Assembly (NCBI GenBank): GCA_039888615.1
Contig: JBDQQS010000027.1
DNA: 47,342 nt
Origin: Flavimaribacter sp039888615
GTDB lineage: Bacteria > Pseudomonadota > Alphaproteobacteria > Rhizobiales > Rhizobiaceae
Strand: one strand, 5' to 3'
Part shown: in pieces, positions 25,855-34,669 of the stretch
Layout of the letters: every line of letters starts with the position of its first letter
Numbering within the stretch: position 1 is the stretch's first letter
Made by a program: the position numbers and the translations under genes
Notes under the pieces: generated by a model
What the model was told of the DNA's origin: nothing
What the model saw: only the letters and a program-made list of their open reading frames with translations
Database searches by the model: none

Positions 25855-27114
25855 ATGTATCTCAATGTTTTTGATGGGCTGAATGTGGGTCCAGATCAGA
25901 TGGCCAGATTAAACGACGCCAGAGCAAGGAACATAAAGGCTGGGGACAAAGCCATTGCGGATGGCACGGTTCGGGGCCTGTATCTCTTTCCTTCGAGTTC
26001 CAGGGGATATGGCAAATGGATCCTCCGGTTCGTTTCGCCTCTTACGGGCAAGCGCCGCGATATGGGTCTGGGCGCCTATCCCGAAGTGGGAATCGCGCAG
26101 GCACGAAGAGCGGCGTTCGACGCCAGGGAACTGCTCAGCCGAAAGGTCGATCCGATCGAGGAACGGCGACTTGCGGACGAATCCCTTCGTTTGACACAGA
26201 CAATGCCAACCTTCGAAACCGCAGCACGCGCAGTCCACACGCAGATCAGGGACGGGTTTCGCAACAGGAAGCATTCCGACCAATGGTTAACCACACTCGA
26301 GACTTATGTCTTTCCCTTTATTGGAAACAAGCCTGTCAATGAATTGAAAGCCAACGATTTCGCTGATGCGCTTCGTCCGATCTGGCTGTCGAAACCGGAA
26401 ACAGCATCGAGAGTTCGTCAGCGCTGCGACACGGTCATGAAATGGTGCGCGGCTCAGGACTTCATTATCGCAAGTCCTGTCTCCATCGTCACGCAGCTCC
26501 TCCCGCGTCAGCCCGGCAAAACGTCCCGTGTGGTCCATCATCCTGCTGTGCTATGGCGCGATGTTCCCGTGCTCCTCCGCAATCGCATTCGAAGTGGAAG
26601 TTCATCTGTTGGAAAAGCAATGCTCGAGCTTCTGATTTTGACTGCTGCACGGTCGGGTGAGATCAGAGGGATGGCATGGACGGAGGTCAATCTGGAATCG
26701 GCGATCTGGACCATTCCGGCAATCCGGATGAAAACCAGAGTGGAACACCGTGTTCCATTGACGCCGCGATGCAACGAGATCATCTCGAAACAAATGTCCA
26801 ATCAAATTGATGGTGTTTTGGTCTTTCCATCGCGTAACGGAACGATGATTAGTGATATGACGCTGACAAAGCTGCTCCGAGACTGGAATGTTGAAAGTGA
26901 CGTCTCCGGCCGCATAGCGACCGCGCACGGTTTTCGGTCGTCCTTCCGGGATTGGGCGTCGGAAAACGGTTATCGACGAGAACTAGCCGAGCGGGCTCTT
27001 TCACATACCATTCCCAATGCCACCGAAGCAGCATACCACCGCAGCGACCTGCTGGATCAACGCCGGGATATGATGATGGCCTGGGAAGCGTATGTATTGT
27101 CTTCGTTGAAGTGA
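25855..27114 (+). CDS. int: tyrosine recombinase / island integrase
   Basis: This 419-residue site-specific recombinase of the P4-type (DUF4102 plus phage integrase) family has an N-terminal arm-binding domain (GLYLFPSSSRGYGKWILRF, YPEVGIAQAR). The core-binding domain spans about 115-215 and the catalytic domain has R266 (TAARSGEIRG), H358 and R361 (HGFRSSFRDW), H384 (ALSHT) and nucleophile Y394 (AAYHRS). All catalytic residues except the less easily located Lys are visible, so it looks functional. Such integrases insert genomic islands into tRNA 3' ends. It lies between module A debris and module B and probably brought in one of them. Confidence 0.92.
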   Translation: MYLNVFDGLNVGPDQMARLNDARARNIKAGDKAIADGTVRGLYLFPSSSRGYGKWILRFVSPLTGKRRDMGLGAYPEVGIAQARRAAFDARELLSRKVDPIEERRLADESLRLTQTMPTFETAARAVHTQIRDGFRNRKHSDQWLTTLETYVFPFIGNKPVNELKANDFADALRPIWLSKPETASRVRQRCDTVMKWCAAQDFIIASPVSIVTQLLPRQPGKTSRVVHHPAVLWRDVPVLLRNRIRSGSSSVGKAMLELLILTAARSGEIRGMAWTEVNLESAIWTIPAIRMKTRVEHRVPLTPRCNEIISKQMSNQIDGVLVFPSRNGTMISDMTLTKLLRDWNVESDVSGRIATAHGFRSSFRDWASENGYRRELAERALSHTIPNATEAAYHRSDLLDQRRDMMMAWEAYVLSSLK

Positions 27115-27149
27115 ATATAAATGCCAATCTGTTCTGGCGAACGCATCTG

Positions 27150-27185
27150 CCATAGCCGGTAGGTTCAAATCCCGGGCAGTAATTG
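27150..27185 (+). other. possible tRNA-like attachment scar
   Basis: Thirty-odd bases downstream of the integrase stop there is GGTAGGTTCAAATCCCGG, which contains the GGTTCAAATCC of a tRNA T-arm. The flanks do not pair as a proper T-stem (GTAGG against CCCGG), no acceptor or anticodon arm is present, and no CCA follows. It could be a recombinant att core left by tRNA-targeted integration. This is weak evidence. Confidence 0.25.
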
Positions 27186-27264
27186 CCTTTTCACCAACAA
27201 TTGCCTGGAAATCATTCCCTTTTTCAGTGATCCAAAACTAGACGGTGTGCTTGCACTAGCGAAG

Positions 27265-27493
27265 CTATAACCTGATCGCGACGATTCGGCATTCAGCAAG
27301 GAATGATACGGATATTTTGGCGTAGCGTGTAGCGACGGCGCGCCATCGTGTCAGCTTGAGGAAGACATTTTCGATAAGATGGCAGATTTTATGGAGCTCT
27401 CTATCGAAGTCTCTGTGGGTCGTAGGAATGTTTCCAGGTGAGATAACCGGATCAATTCCCCGACTGTCGAAATGTTCCAGCAGGCGTTGCTAC
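27265..27493 (-). pseudogene. IS5-family (IS427-like) transposase C-terminal remnant
   Basis: The - strand frame ending at TAG 27265-27267 reads LLEHFDSRGIDPVIS, then THRDFDRELHKICHLIENVF and KLTRWRAVATRYAKISVSF. This matches the C-terminus of IS427-group transposases (RGI.PVIPGR..., LYK.RH.IEN.F..LK.WR...TRY). An in-frame stop precedes it at about 27494 and the catalytic N-terminal part is gone. It marks the left edge of module B. Confidence 0.72.
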
Positions 27494-27608
27494 ACTTGCC
27501 AGATGCAGAGTATCAATTGCAATCGCAAACAAGCTCATTGTTCACGGTAATCAAACTACACAAGGATTATAAATGTGATTGTAATCAAACAAATAAGCAG
27601 GCGGATTA

Positions 27609-28406
27609 CTATGTATTTGAGCGTGCCTCGTCGACGCGCTGCAGAAACGATTGGATTGCGGAAATGTAAGGCTGCGGCGTCTCGAAGCATCCCATATGTG
27701 ACGCGTCCGGCATGATCACCAATTCCGAATTTGGCATGGCGTGCGCAATTGTCTGCGACAGTGCTGGAGGTGTAGCGACGTCGTTTTCGCCGGACAACAC
27801 CAATGCGGGAATGTCCAAACTCGCCAGTCCGGATGTTGTATTGAGAAGGGAGATCGTCTTCCAGCATCGGTCCCAGACCGCCGGATTGCTAGCCAGCAGC
27901 AGATCCTTGCAACTGAGTGCGGTCATGCCATCCACGGCCGATACGGTAAACCAGCGCTCCAGTGTTTCGGGCACAATCGCGCCCATGCCATCGCGCAAGG
28001 CTGCCGCGCCGCGCGCTGCGATTGCGCTTCGCAAATTGTCTGGAAACTGCGAAGCGGTACAGCAAAGGACTAGCGAGCGGATTCGTTGCGGTCTTGCGAT
28101 CGCGATGTATTGGGCGATCATACCGCCGAATGAGGCTCCAATGACATGGGTGGGTAATGCGAGACCCGACAGGCATCGATCGATGCTTGCCACCAGATCG
28201 GCAAAATCCCACCCAGAGTCAGGCGCGCGCGACCGGCCGTGGCCCGGTAGGTCGATGCTTACAACTTGATGGTTCTGCGAAAGCGCGTCTACATAGGGCC
28301 GCCAGATTGAATGATCCAACCCAATGGGGTGCAACAACAGGATCGGAGTGCCCGTCCCGCTCGATTCAAAATAGAGCGCTTCGGTGCGATCGGAGACGAC
28401 ATCCAT
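27609..28406 (-). CDS. alpha/beta hydrolase, enol-lactonase-like
   Basis: From the ATG at 28406 (four bases after the stop of the upstream CMD gene) the protein has 265 residues. It has the alpha/beta-hydrolase fold with HPIGLDHSIWRPYV (oxyanion region), DLPGHGRS, nucleophile Ser in GASFGGM, acid Asp in GENDVATPP and catalytic His in DASHMGCFE. The pattern is close to 3-oxoadipate enol-lactonase (PcaD). A longer frame from 28565 reads into the CMD gene and is rejected. It is the last gene of the seven-gene - strand operon of module B. With a CMD partner it recalls the PcaD/PcaC pair, but the true substrate is unknown. Confidence 0.85.
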   Translation of the reverse strand: MDVVSDRTEALYFESSGTGTPILLLHPIGLDHSIWRPYVDALSQNHQVVSIDLPGHGRSRAPDSGWDFADLVASIDRCLSGLALPTHVIGASFGGMIAQYIAIARPQRIRSLVLCCTASQFPDNLRSAIAARGAAALRDGMGAIVPETLERWFTVSAVDGMTALSCKDLLLASNPAVWDRCWKTISLLNTTSGLASLDIPALVLSGENDVATPPALSQTIAHAMPNSELVIMPDASHMGCFETPQPYISAIQSFLQRVDEARSNT

Positions 28407-28410
28407 CTGT

Positions 28411-28800
28411 TTAGCTCTCGGCTTCGGAGTTGTACTCTTCGATGGACTCGCGCGCGACGCGGAAACTGTCGAGACTTGCGGGAATGCCTGCATATACAGC
28501 GACCTGCAGCAATATCTCGCGAATCTCTTCCTTAGTGAGACCGTTATTAAGCGCCCCGCGGACATGTAAGCGCAGTTCAGCCGGGCGATTGAGAACTGAA
28601 ATCATCGCAATATTGATGATGGACCGTGTCTTGAGGTCCAATCCGGGTCTTCCCCAGACCTCACCCCAGCAAAATTTTGTCACAAGGCTTTGTAGCGGAA
28701 GGGTGAAATCATCCGCGTCCTGCAGCGACTTTTCTACATACTTGTTGCCCAGAACCTTTTTACGAACTTCAAGGCCTTTGTCGAAGAGCGGATCATTCAT
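28411..28800 (-). CDS. carboxymuconolactone decarboxylase-family protein
   Basis: This 129-residue AhpD/CMD-fold protein contains FCWGEVWGRPGLDLKTRSIINIAM and LRLHVRGALNNGLTKEEIREILLQVAVYAG, both highly typical of PcaC-type gamma-carboxymuconolactone decarboxylases. It lacks the CxxC of peroxidase-type AhpD proteins, so decarboxylase or lactone chemistry is more likely. The start overlaps the end of the GntR gene by eight bases and it is followed closely by the enol-lactonase-like hydrolase. Confidence 0.85.
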   Translation of the reverse strand: MNDPLFDKGLEVRKKVLGNKYVEKSLQDADDFTLPLQSLVTKFCWGEVWGRPGLDLKTRSIINIAMISVLNRPAELRLHVRGALNNGLTKEEIREILLQVAVYAGIPASLDSFRVARESIEEYNSEAES

Positions 28801-29536
28801 TTTCGTTGCTCATTTTCGTAATCTTCAGTTTCTTGCCAAGCGCGATTTCCGCGGCGTTGCTAACATGCAGCAATGCCATCTTACGGGCCTCAGCCACGTT
28901 GCCGCTGGCGATGGCATCCACCAGTGCGTTGACTTCTTCGATGCTGCGAGGCCGGCGGTTCGCCGTAGAAAGCGACGAACTGCGCAATTGAGAAATGCGG
29001 GAATTGAGGCGCTGTAGAATGTCGAGAACAATCGCGTTGCCGGCACCGGTGCATAGCCCTTCATAGAACTTACGCTTGGTGTCAAGAATCTCTCCCATGT
29101 CCCCTTCCAGATAGGCGGCGGCCAGATCGTTGACCAGTTCGCGAAGTTTGGACAGGGCCGCCGGGTCTGGATTTGTAGCAAACTGTTCGGCGACGAGAGC
29201 CTCCAGAACAGCGCGAACCTTGTAAATATTCTCGGCTTCCGGGGCGGTTATTTTGGTCACCACCAAGCCACGCTTGCCCTGACGGCCGATAAGTCCTTCC
29301 GCTTCTAGCTCACGTAGCGATTCGCGCAGCGACGTGCGGCTGACGTTCAGCTGCTCACATAGGTCTCGCTCGATCAGGCGCGAACCGTGTGGCAAGGTGC
29401 CATTCTCAATGGCCCGTCGAATTGAAGAAATGATTAGTCGCCGCAGAGGAGCCGTTTCTTGGCGCACCGGTGAAAGGATGTTTGGGTCTGCGTCTGGCAT
29501 TACCTTGTTATCCTCTTTGTGTTTGTGGCTACTCAT
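28793..29536 (-). CDS. GntR-family regulator, FCD type
   Basis: This 247-residue regulator has an N-terminal winged helix (IRRAIENGTLPHGSRLIERDLCEQLNVSRTSLRESLRELEAEGLIGRQGKRGLVV) and an all-helical FCD effector domain with the usual RAVLEALVAEQFA, RKFYEGLCTGAGN and LHVSNAAE blocks. FCD-GntR proteins sense carboxylates or sugar acids. It overlaps the crotonase gene by four bases and is inside the operon it probably controls. Two copies of a strong dyad, at 30328-30353 and 34579-34604, are its likely targets. Confidence 0.9.
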   Translation of the reverse strand: MSSHKHKEDNKVMPDADPNILSPVRQETAPLRRLIISSIRRAIENGTLPHGSRLIERDLCEQLNVSRTSLRESLRELEAEGLIGRQGKRGLVVTKITAPEAENIYKVRAVLEALVAEQFATNPDPAALSKLRELVNDLAAAYLEGDMGEILDTKRKFYEGLCTGAGNAIVLDILQRLNSRISQLRSSSLSTANRRPRSIEEVNALVDAIASGNVAEARKMALLHVSNAAEIALGKKLKITKMSNENE

Positions 29537-30333
29537 CTGCCGTCATCGGAAGAAAGAACGACAGAGAGCATGTTGTCCGCAAGCAATGAGTAGGCTCGTG
29601 GGTCCATATAGGGCGCCGTGCGCATGTAGGACTTTATCGTTACCAAGGAAGCGCGTCTGCGGTCGGTGATGCGGGCAATGAGATCGGCAGCGGCTGTCTC
29701 AAGAGTATCGGGTTCAGCGAGTTCGCCGACGATGCCGCTGGCCAGAGCTTCCTGAGCCGAAACCCGGCAGCGCGAATACACAAGCCGCGCAATCTGCTTT
29801 GGAGGAAGCCTATGGAGCACGGACGAAATGGCCAGAGTCGGTGGCAGGTTGTTGTCCATTTCTGGCATGGAGAACACGGCCTGCGTGCTGGCGATGGCCA
29901 GGTCACATTGGCTAACCATTGCGCAACCGAATCCCCTGGCTTCACCCTGTACTATCGCCATCACCGGTATCTCCGCCTCTCGGATATCGGCATACAATTT
30001 GAGAATCGGGCGGGTGACGCGGTTGGATATTTCCATGGCGGAAGGCGCGGTTTTCGACTGCTTGCCCGGTATACGACCCAAGCAAAACGCCTCGCCACGC
30101 GCACGAACGACAACAAGAAGCATTTTCGGATCGCATGCCGCTGATGCAATCGCCGTGCCGAGCTGCGAAATATTCTCGGCGGTCAGGCGATTGCCATCAT
30201 CGGGGCGTGCAAGCGTTATGGTCGCTATATGGTTCTGTCCGTCGATATCAGTAGTGAAAGCGTTATCCAATACGATCTCCCAGTTTCCGCTAAGGCGCCG
30301 GCAGAGCGGGCCATACTGTGTCAAGTTTGTCAT
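29533..30333 (-). CDS. enoyl-CoA hydratase/isomerase (crotonase) family protein
   Basis: This 266-residue crotonase-fold protein from the ATG at 30333 has ATITLARPDDGNRLTAENISQLGTAI, the oxyanion-hole segments RARGEAFCLG and VQGEARGFGCAMVSQCDLAIAS, and a C-terminal helix. The usual crotonase oxyanion motif has GGG or AxGGG where this has ARGFGC. A frame starting at 30609 would run into the transporter gene and is rejected. The start codon lies inside the second dyad of module B, so a bound regulator would cover it. It may act on a CoA intermediate, although no CoA ligase is seen in module B. Confidence 0.83.
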   Translation of the reverse strand: MTNLTQYGPLCRRLSGNWEIVLDNAFTTDIDGQNHIATITLARPDDGNRLTAENISQLGTAIASAACDPKMLLVVVRARGEAFCLGRIPGKQSKTAPSAMEISNRVTRPILKLYADIREAEIPVMAIVQGEARGFGCAMVSQCDLAIASTQAVFSMPEMDNNLPPTLAISSVLHRLPPKQIARLVYSRCRVSAQEALASGIVGELAEPDTLETAAADLIARITDRRRASLVTIKSYMRTAPYMDPRAYSLLADNMLSVVLSSDDGR

Positions 30334-30353
30334 ACGATCATTCCGTATGTCAA
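30328..30353 (-). promoter_or_regulatory. GntR-like dyad operator, copy 1
   Basis: On the - strand: TTGACATAC, nine bases, GTATGACA. The two half-sites are inverted with one mismatch. Both half-sites are identical to those at 34579-34604 while the spacer differs, so the match is not due to a long repeat. It lies in the gap between the permease and crotonase genes and overlaps the crotonase start codon. Confidence 0.65.
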
Positions 30354-30362
30354 ATTGACTTG

Positions 30363-32453
30363 CTATAGTATATCCAGCAACGGATAGTTGTGAAGCCAAG
30401 GTAATATCGTGCCCAATACCGAATCCGGCCAGTCCAGTTTGAGTACATGGTGAAACAGAAAATAGGAAAGCAGCCACAGCGGAACTGCTACGAGAAGCGA
30501 CAGTTTCCACCCTTCCTTGGCGGCGAAGCGGATATAGGCGACGACGAAGACAAACATTGCTGGAAGCAGGCCGATCAACCAGACACATGTCAGATAAAAC
30601 AAGCACCAACCAAGAAAAATTCCTGCGCGCGCAAAGATAGCAGACGGCGACAACTCACCAAAATCGGTAACAAGATCGTAATAGGCACCGCTGGACGCGC
30701 TCCTGCCCGATGCCGCGACATCTGCCGTGTGCGCGGCAGGCTCGATTGGGGAGAATAGCATTCTTGCGATCGCGATAGTGACAAAGAACGCGCCGAGCCA
30801 TCCGGCGAATTGCGGCATTAGCTTAGCGCTGGTTTCCCATTGGGCTGCGTATGCGGCGGCCACCACGAACAGCGCCAAGAACACGCAAGCCACAAACAAT
30901 TCGACACCCTTGGTTCGCCAGTCGAAGCTGTAAGCCCACTTTTGGCGCTCCTGACCAGGTGATCGCATCCCGGCGATCAGGGAACGAACCGCCGGACGGA
31001 GGATGCCGTACACGGTGATAATCAGGATCAGGATGACGATCGGTCGCCACAACCAGGACATGCCATAGACATTATATGAAATGTAAAGGTATCGCTCGAC
31101 GATCGCTCCCAAAATGAAACCAAGTAGCAGTGGGGGGCGCGGCCAGCGAAGGCGTTTCATTAGCCAGCCGAGAACTCCAAACGTCAGCAGTGTAAACAGA
31201 TCACCCCAGACTTGGTTTTCCTGATAGGCTCCGACGAAAACTACCGCCAGAACAACCGGGCAAAGCAGCCCGATCGGGACTAGTGCGAGACGCGCCAATT
31301 GGCCGGCGAACAGAAAGCAGATGCTACCGCCAATCAAGTTTGCGATTGCGATGCTCCATACTAGTGTATAGGTCAGATCCAACCGCGTCGAGAGCATCTG
31401 CGGTCCCGGTGCGATACCATGCATTAGCAGGGCGCCGAGAACCAGCGCCATCGACGCCGTGCCCGGAACACCAAAGGCGATTGTAGGTATCAATGCACCG
31501 CCTTCCTTGGCGTTGTTCGAAGCTTCCGAGGCGATCACACCTCGCACGTCGCCTTTACCGAATGTTTCGGAGGCCCCTTTTTCGCTGCGCACAGCGTGGC
31601 CATATGCAATCCAGTCGATCACAGTCGCGCCGATGCCGGGAAGCGCACCTAGCATCGAGCCAATCGAGGAACATCGCACGACCAAAAACATGTGGCGGAA
31701 GGTGTCACGAACGCCTTGGAACTGGTTGCTTTTCTTCGACGGTCCTAGACCGTTACTTTGTATCGATTTACGCTGTATTACGAGATCGGCAATTTCGGGC
31801 AGGGCAAACAGGCCCAGAGCTACCGGAACGATCGCCAGCCCCTCGTACAGATACATGTTGCCGAACCACCAACGTAGCGTACCAGATTGCCCATGATAGC
31901 CGACCGAGGACAAGAGAATACCGATGCACACAGCGCCCAGACCTTTTGCCGGCGCGCTACCACTCAAAACAGCAACGAGCGACAGGCCGAAAATGGAGAA
32001 AGCCAGCATTTCGGCGGCAGTGATCGATAGGATGAGGGGACGGAGCACAGGTATGCTGATTGCAAGAAGAACTGCACCAAACAACCCGCCGCATATCGAT
32101 GCGCAAAATGCCGCTCCTAGCGCTCTGCCGCTTTCACCCTTGCGGGCCATGGGATAGCCGTCCATCACGGTTGCTGCGGACGCAACCGTTCCCGGGACAC
32201 CAAAAAGGACGGCAGGTATAGAGTCCGAGGTTACAGCGACCGCGGACAATCCCATCATCATCGCAAGGGCGGCCTCCGGCTGCATGTGAAAGGTGAACGG
32301 CAGCAGCAGGGATAGGCCGACTAACCCACCTATTCCCGGCACGACACCGATGATAAGACCCAGAAATACACCCGCAATCAGAAACAGAAATGTTTCGATC
32401 TGCAAAATGTTGGACAAGGCTTGTACAGCCATATCCAGCATGTCTCCACCCAT
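30363..32453 (-). CDS. fused TctA-TctB tripartite tricarboxylate transporter permease
   Basis: This 696-residue inner-membrane protein has an N-terminal ~500 residues that are TctA-like: FLGLIIGVVPGIGGLVGLSLLLPFTF, then PAVLFGVPGTVASAATVMDGYPMARKG and a repeated PTIAFGVPGTASMALVLGALLMHGIAPGP. After a linker a second hydrophobic block begins at about residue 540, with four TM-like segments and FVFVVAYIRFAAKEGWKLSLLVAVPLWLLSYFLFHHVL, resembling TctB. The ATG at 32453 has GGTGA upstream. TctA and TctB are normally separate; they are separate in module C of this same window. It works with the TctC-type binding protein at 34670. Confidence 0.88.
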   Translation of the reverse strand: MGGDMLDMAVQALSNILQIETFLFLIAGVFLGLIIGVVPGIGGLVGLSLLLPFTFHMQPEAALAMMMGLSAVAVTSDSIPAVLFGVPGTVASAATVMDGYPMARKGESGRALGAAFCASICGGLFGAVLLAISIPVLRPLILSITAAEMLAFSIFGLSLVAVLSGSAPAKGLGAVCIGILLSSVGYHGQSGTLRWWFGNMYLYEGLAIVPVALGLFALPEIADLVIQRKSIQSNGLGPSKKSNQFQGVRDTFRHMFLVVRCSSIGSMLGALPGIGATVIDWIAYGHAVRSEKGASETFGKGDVRGVIASEASNNAKEGGALIPTIAFGVPGTASMALVLGALLMHGIAPGPQMLSTRLDLTYTLVWSIAIANLIGGSICFLFAGQLARLALVPIGLLCPVVLAVVFVGAYQENQVWGDLFTLLTFGVLGWLMKRLRWPRPPLLLGFILGAIVERYLYISYNVYGMSWLWRPIVILILIITVYGILRPAVRSLIAGMRSPGQERQKWAYSFDWRTKGVELFVACVFLALFVVAAAYAAQWETSAKLMPQFAGWLGAFFVTIAIARMLFSPIEPAAHTADVAASGRSASSGAYYDLVTDFGELSPSAIFARAGIFLGWCLFYLTCVWLIGLLPAMFVFVVAYIRFAAKEGWKLSLLVAVPLWLLSYFLFHHVLKLDWPDSVLGTILPWLHNYPLLDIL

Positions 32454-32496
32454 GAAATCACCGTCTTTGGTCGTTTCTGTTATTAGTTGCGAACTG

Positions 32497-33348
32497 TCAG
32501 GAGACCCCGACTTGCATCTGCGCCAAACCCTCGAAGCGAATATCGATCGTGTCACCCGGCCGAACCGGGCCGACACCATCGCAAGTGCCAGTCATAATGA
32601 TGTCACCCGGCAACAGCGTATAGTATTGGGACGCCCAGGAGATCTGTTCCTCAACGCTCAGGATCATCTCGCTTGTATGCGCGGATTGCCGGAGTTCTCC
32701 ATTCACAGAAAGCGTAAATGGAAAACTTGAGGGAGCGGGCAGCTCGTCGCTCGTTATCAGCCATGGACCCAGCACTGAGTAGGTGTCGATCGATTTTCTG
32801 AAGCTTCGATCCTCCGGACCGCGCACCACCATATCGAGCGCTGCGGCGTACCCGGCCACAAAGCTCAACGCCTCGTCCGGCGTAACTTGACTGCACGGCT
32901 TGCCGATAACAACGCCAAGCTCAGCCTCATGGTCGGTCCTGCGATCGGGGAACCGGATATTGATGCCCTCGCCGGCGCCGACCAGCGAGCTGGTGGCCTT
33001 GAGGAACAAACCCTGGTCCTTGAGGGGGCGGCGCTGTTTTCCTTGCGAAATCGTGAGATCGGCGGTCGCCTCCAGAGCATGCGCTTCATAATTTTGCGGT
33101 GTTCCGATAATTTTACTCGGATTCGCAACTGGCGAAAGCAACTTAACCTGCGAGATTGGAACTGGCGTTGCGCTGTCAGCCAGCGCTTCCATTTCATCCC
33201 GCAAGGATTCGAGGTTCGCTATAAGCGCATCGCCCAACGGAAATGGGTGACGATGCGGTTCGAGTTTATCGACAATTGTCGTAATGTTATGGACGCCGTC
33301 GGCGCGTACGATCCCAATTTGATTGTCATTATATCTGCAGAGTTTCAT
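32497..33348 (-). CDS. fumarylacetoacetate hydrolase-family protein
   Basis: This 283-residue protein of the FAH family hydrolyses or hydrates/tautomerises 2-keto-enol acids such as acylpyruvates. It has PSKIIGTPQNYEAHA, FLKATSSLVGAGEGI, the metal-binding DHEAELGVVIGKPC (Glu ligands), GYAAALDMVVRGPEDRS and LPGDIIMTGTCDGVGPVRPGD. The ATG at 33348 has GAGGA eight bases upstream and is preferred to a TTG two codons earlier. It lies between a C-C-hydrolase-like gene and the transporter gene in one operon. It would fit the final step of a meta-cleavage type pathway; this is inference. Confidence 0.87.
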   Translation of the reverse strand: MKLCRYNDNQIGIVRADGVHNITTIVDKLEPHRHPFPLGDALIANLESLRDEMEALADSATPVPISQVKLLSPVANPSKIIGTPQNYEAHALEATADLTISQGKQRRPLKDQGLFLKATSSLVGAGEGINIRFPDRRTDHEAELGVVIGKPCSQVTPDEALSFVAGYAAALDMVVRGPEDRSFRKSIDTYSVLGPWLITSDELPAPSSFPFTLSVNGELRQSAHTSEMILSVEEQISWASQYYTLLPGDIIMTGTCDGVGPVRPGDTIDIRFEGLAQMQVGVS

Positions 33349-33366
33349 AGGCAATTCCTCAGTGCG

Positions 33367-34479
33367 CTAAAGCCGTTCTTCAAGCCAGTCGAGCATATCC
33401 GGGACGTTGTGGGCCCAGAAATTATGACTGCAGTGATTTGTGCCGGCTCCTCGCCATTTACCGTCACGCAATTTTAATGTCTTGTCGGCGGCGCCAATTT
33501 CGCGATATAGTTGTTCCGCTCCGCGCCAGTCCATCAACGCATCTTCGGTGCCATGGGTTATATAGGTCGGGCAGCGAATTTTCTCCGCTAGCCCCTCCAT
33601 GGTGAACGTACGAAGACGTTCGCGCGCGGTGTCATGATCCACATCGCCCAGCAAACGCATGACGGTTGGTCGCAGCCGAGGCGCGAAATCATACAAATTG
33701 TCCAATATCGAGTAGCAGCCGGACCAGCAGACCAAGGCTTTCAGCCTGTCATCAAAAGCCGCCACCCTGGGTGCGTAATAGCCGGCCATACTGATGCCCA
33801 TCAGCGCCACCCGCTCCGGGTCTATTTCAGACCGCTGCATAAGCCAGTCGATGCAAGCAATTCCAGGAATTTCGTAATCGGCACGCGTGGGAATGCCTTT
33901 GACGTAGATTGACGATCCGCGACCCGGCGTATCAACCAAAAGCAGCGCCCAGCCTCGGTCTAGGACTTGTCGACCGCTGAAATAGATTTCCTCGGCATAC
34001 GCATCCGCACCACCGATCAGGAATACGGCGGGCCACTTGTTTGAAGTGGGGTTATGGGGGTGGCAGAAATATCCGTCATAAGTTTCCTCGCCGCATTTAA
34101 CGCTGATTTCCTCGATTCGGGGCGAGATCAATGCGGCGCCGGCGCGGAAATTCTGTTGCGCCTTGAGGAACAACTCGCGTTTTCTCGCTTCCCGTTCAGA
34201 GGTAAGGAATACGTCCGCCATCCGGTAGTACTGATTGGCGTGGAAGAAATGCTGCGTCGCTGTGCGCTTGTTGCCGGCCGTAATCGCATCATGCGCCTTC
34301 TGCTCCAGATCGCGGGCAAGGCCGACCCAAGCCGCCTCCCAGCCGTCATCATCATCGAGCTCGATCGTTCGGCAGAGACGGGCAATATCAAACACGTCGC
34401 CGCCGCCCTGCTGTGATTCAGCAACGAGACGCAATACCTGTGATCCGTAACGATGGGTTGGCGCAAAAAAATCGAACAT
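33367..34479 (-). CDS. alpha/beta hydrolase related to FrsA/pseudooxynicotine hydrolases
   Basis: This 370-residue protein has a helical N-terminal cap of ~120 residues and an alpha/beta-hydrolase domain: LIGGADAYAEEIYFSG, the nucleophile Ser in MGISMAGYYAPRVAAFD, acid Asp in HGTEDALMD and a His in NHCSHNFWAH. The layout is that of the FrsA/YafA and 2,6-dihydroxypseudooxynicotine hydrolase group, which cleave C-C bonds of diketones as well as esters. It is the first gene of the long - strand operon and is read divergently from the TctC gene. The exact substrate is unknown. Confidence 0.82.
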   Translation of the reverse strand: MFDFFAPTHRYGSQVLRLVAESQQGGGDVFDIARLCRTIELDDDDGWEAAWVGLARDLEQKAHDAITAGNKRTATQHFFHANQYYRMADVFLTSEREARKRELFLKAQQNFRAGAALISPRIEEISVKCGEETYDGYFCHPHNPTSNKWPAVFLIGGADAYAEEIYFSGRQVLDRGWALLLVDTPGRGSSIYVKGIPTRADYEIPGIACIDWLMQRSEIDPERVALMGISMAGYYAPRVAAFDDRLKALVCWSGCYSILDNLYDFAPRLRPTVMRLLGDVDHDTARERLRTFTMEGLAEKIRCPTYITHGTEDALMDWRGAEQLYREIGAADKTLKLRDGKWRGAGTNHCSHNFWAHNVPDMLDWLEERL

Positions 34480-34669
34480 ATTTTGTTTGTTCCTCCAAGC
34501 CGGACTGAGCGGTCCGTATGCGTTTCTTGATCATTGCGGTGCCATCTCGCACAGGCACCTTTCCGACCTATAGTCATATTGACATACAGACTTATTGTAT
34601 GACATAAATTCATAACGCCAGCAACAGCAAATCGCGTGCGGGCGAGTTCAAATTGATTGGGAGGAAATT
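34480..34669. promoter_or_regulatory. divergent promoter region of module B
   Basis: This region of 190 bases separates the - strand catabolic operon from the + strand TctC gene. The dyad at 34579-34604 lies in the middle, 75 bases from the TctC start and 100 from the hydrolase start. Confidence 0.6.
34579..34604 (+). promoter_or_regulatory. GntR-like dyad operator, copy 2
   Basis: TTGACATAC, nine bases, GTATGACA on the + strand. Both half-sites are identical to copy 1 (17 of 17 fixed positions) while the spacer differs. A -35/-10 reading is unlikely, as the spacing between TTGACA and TATGAC is only 13 bases. Confidence 0.68.

Noticed and set aside
27150..27185. A complete tRNA gene next to the integrase
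   Set aside because: Only a T-arm-like piece is present; no acceptor, D or anticodon arm can be folded around it.
34579..34604. TTGACATAC...GTATGACA as a simple -35/-10 promoter
   Set aside because: The spacing between TTGACA and TATGAC is only 13 bases, and the same paired half-sites recur at another promoter, favouring an operator.
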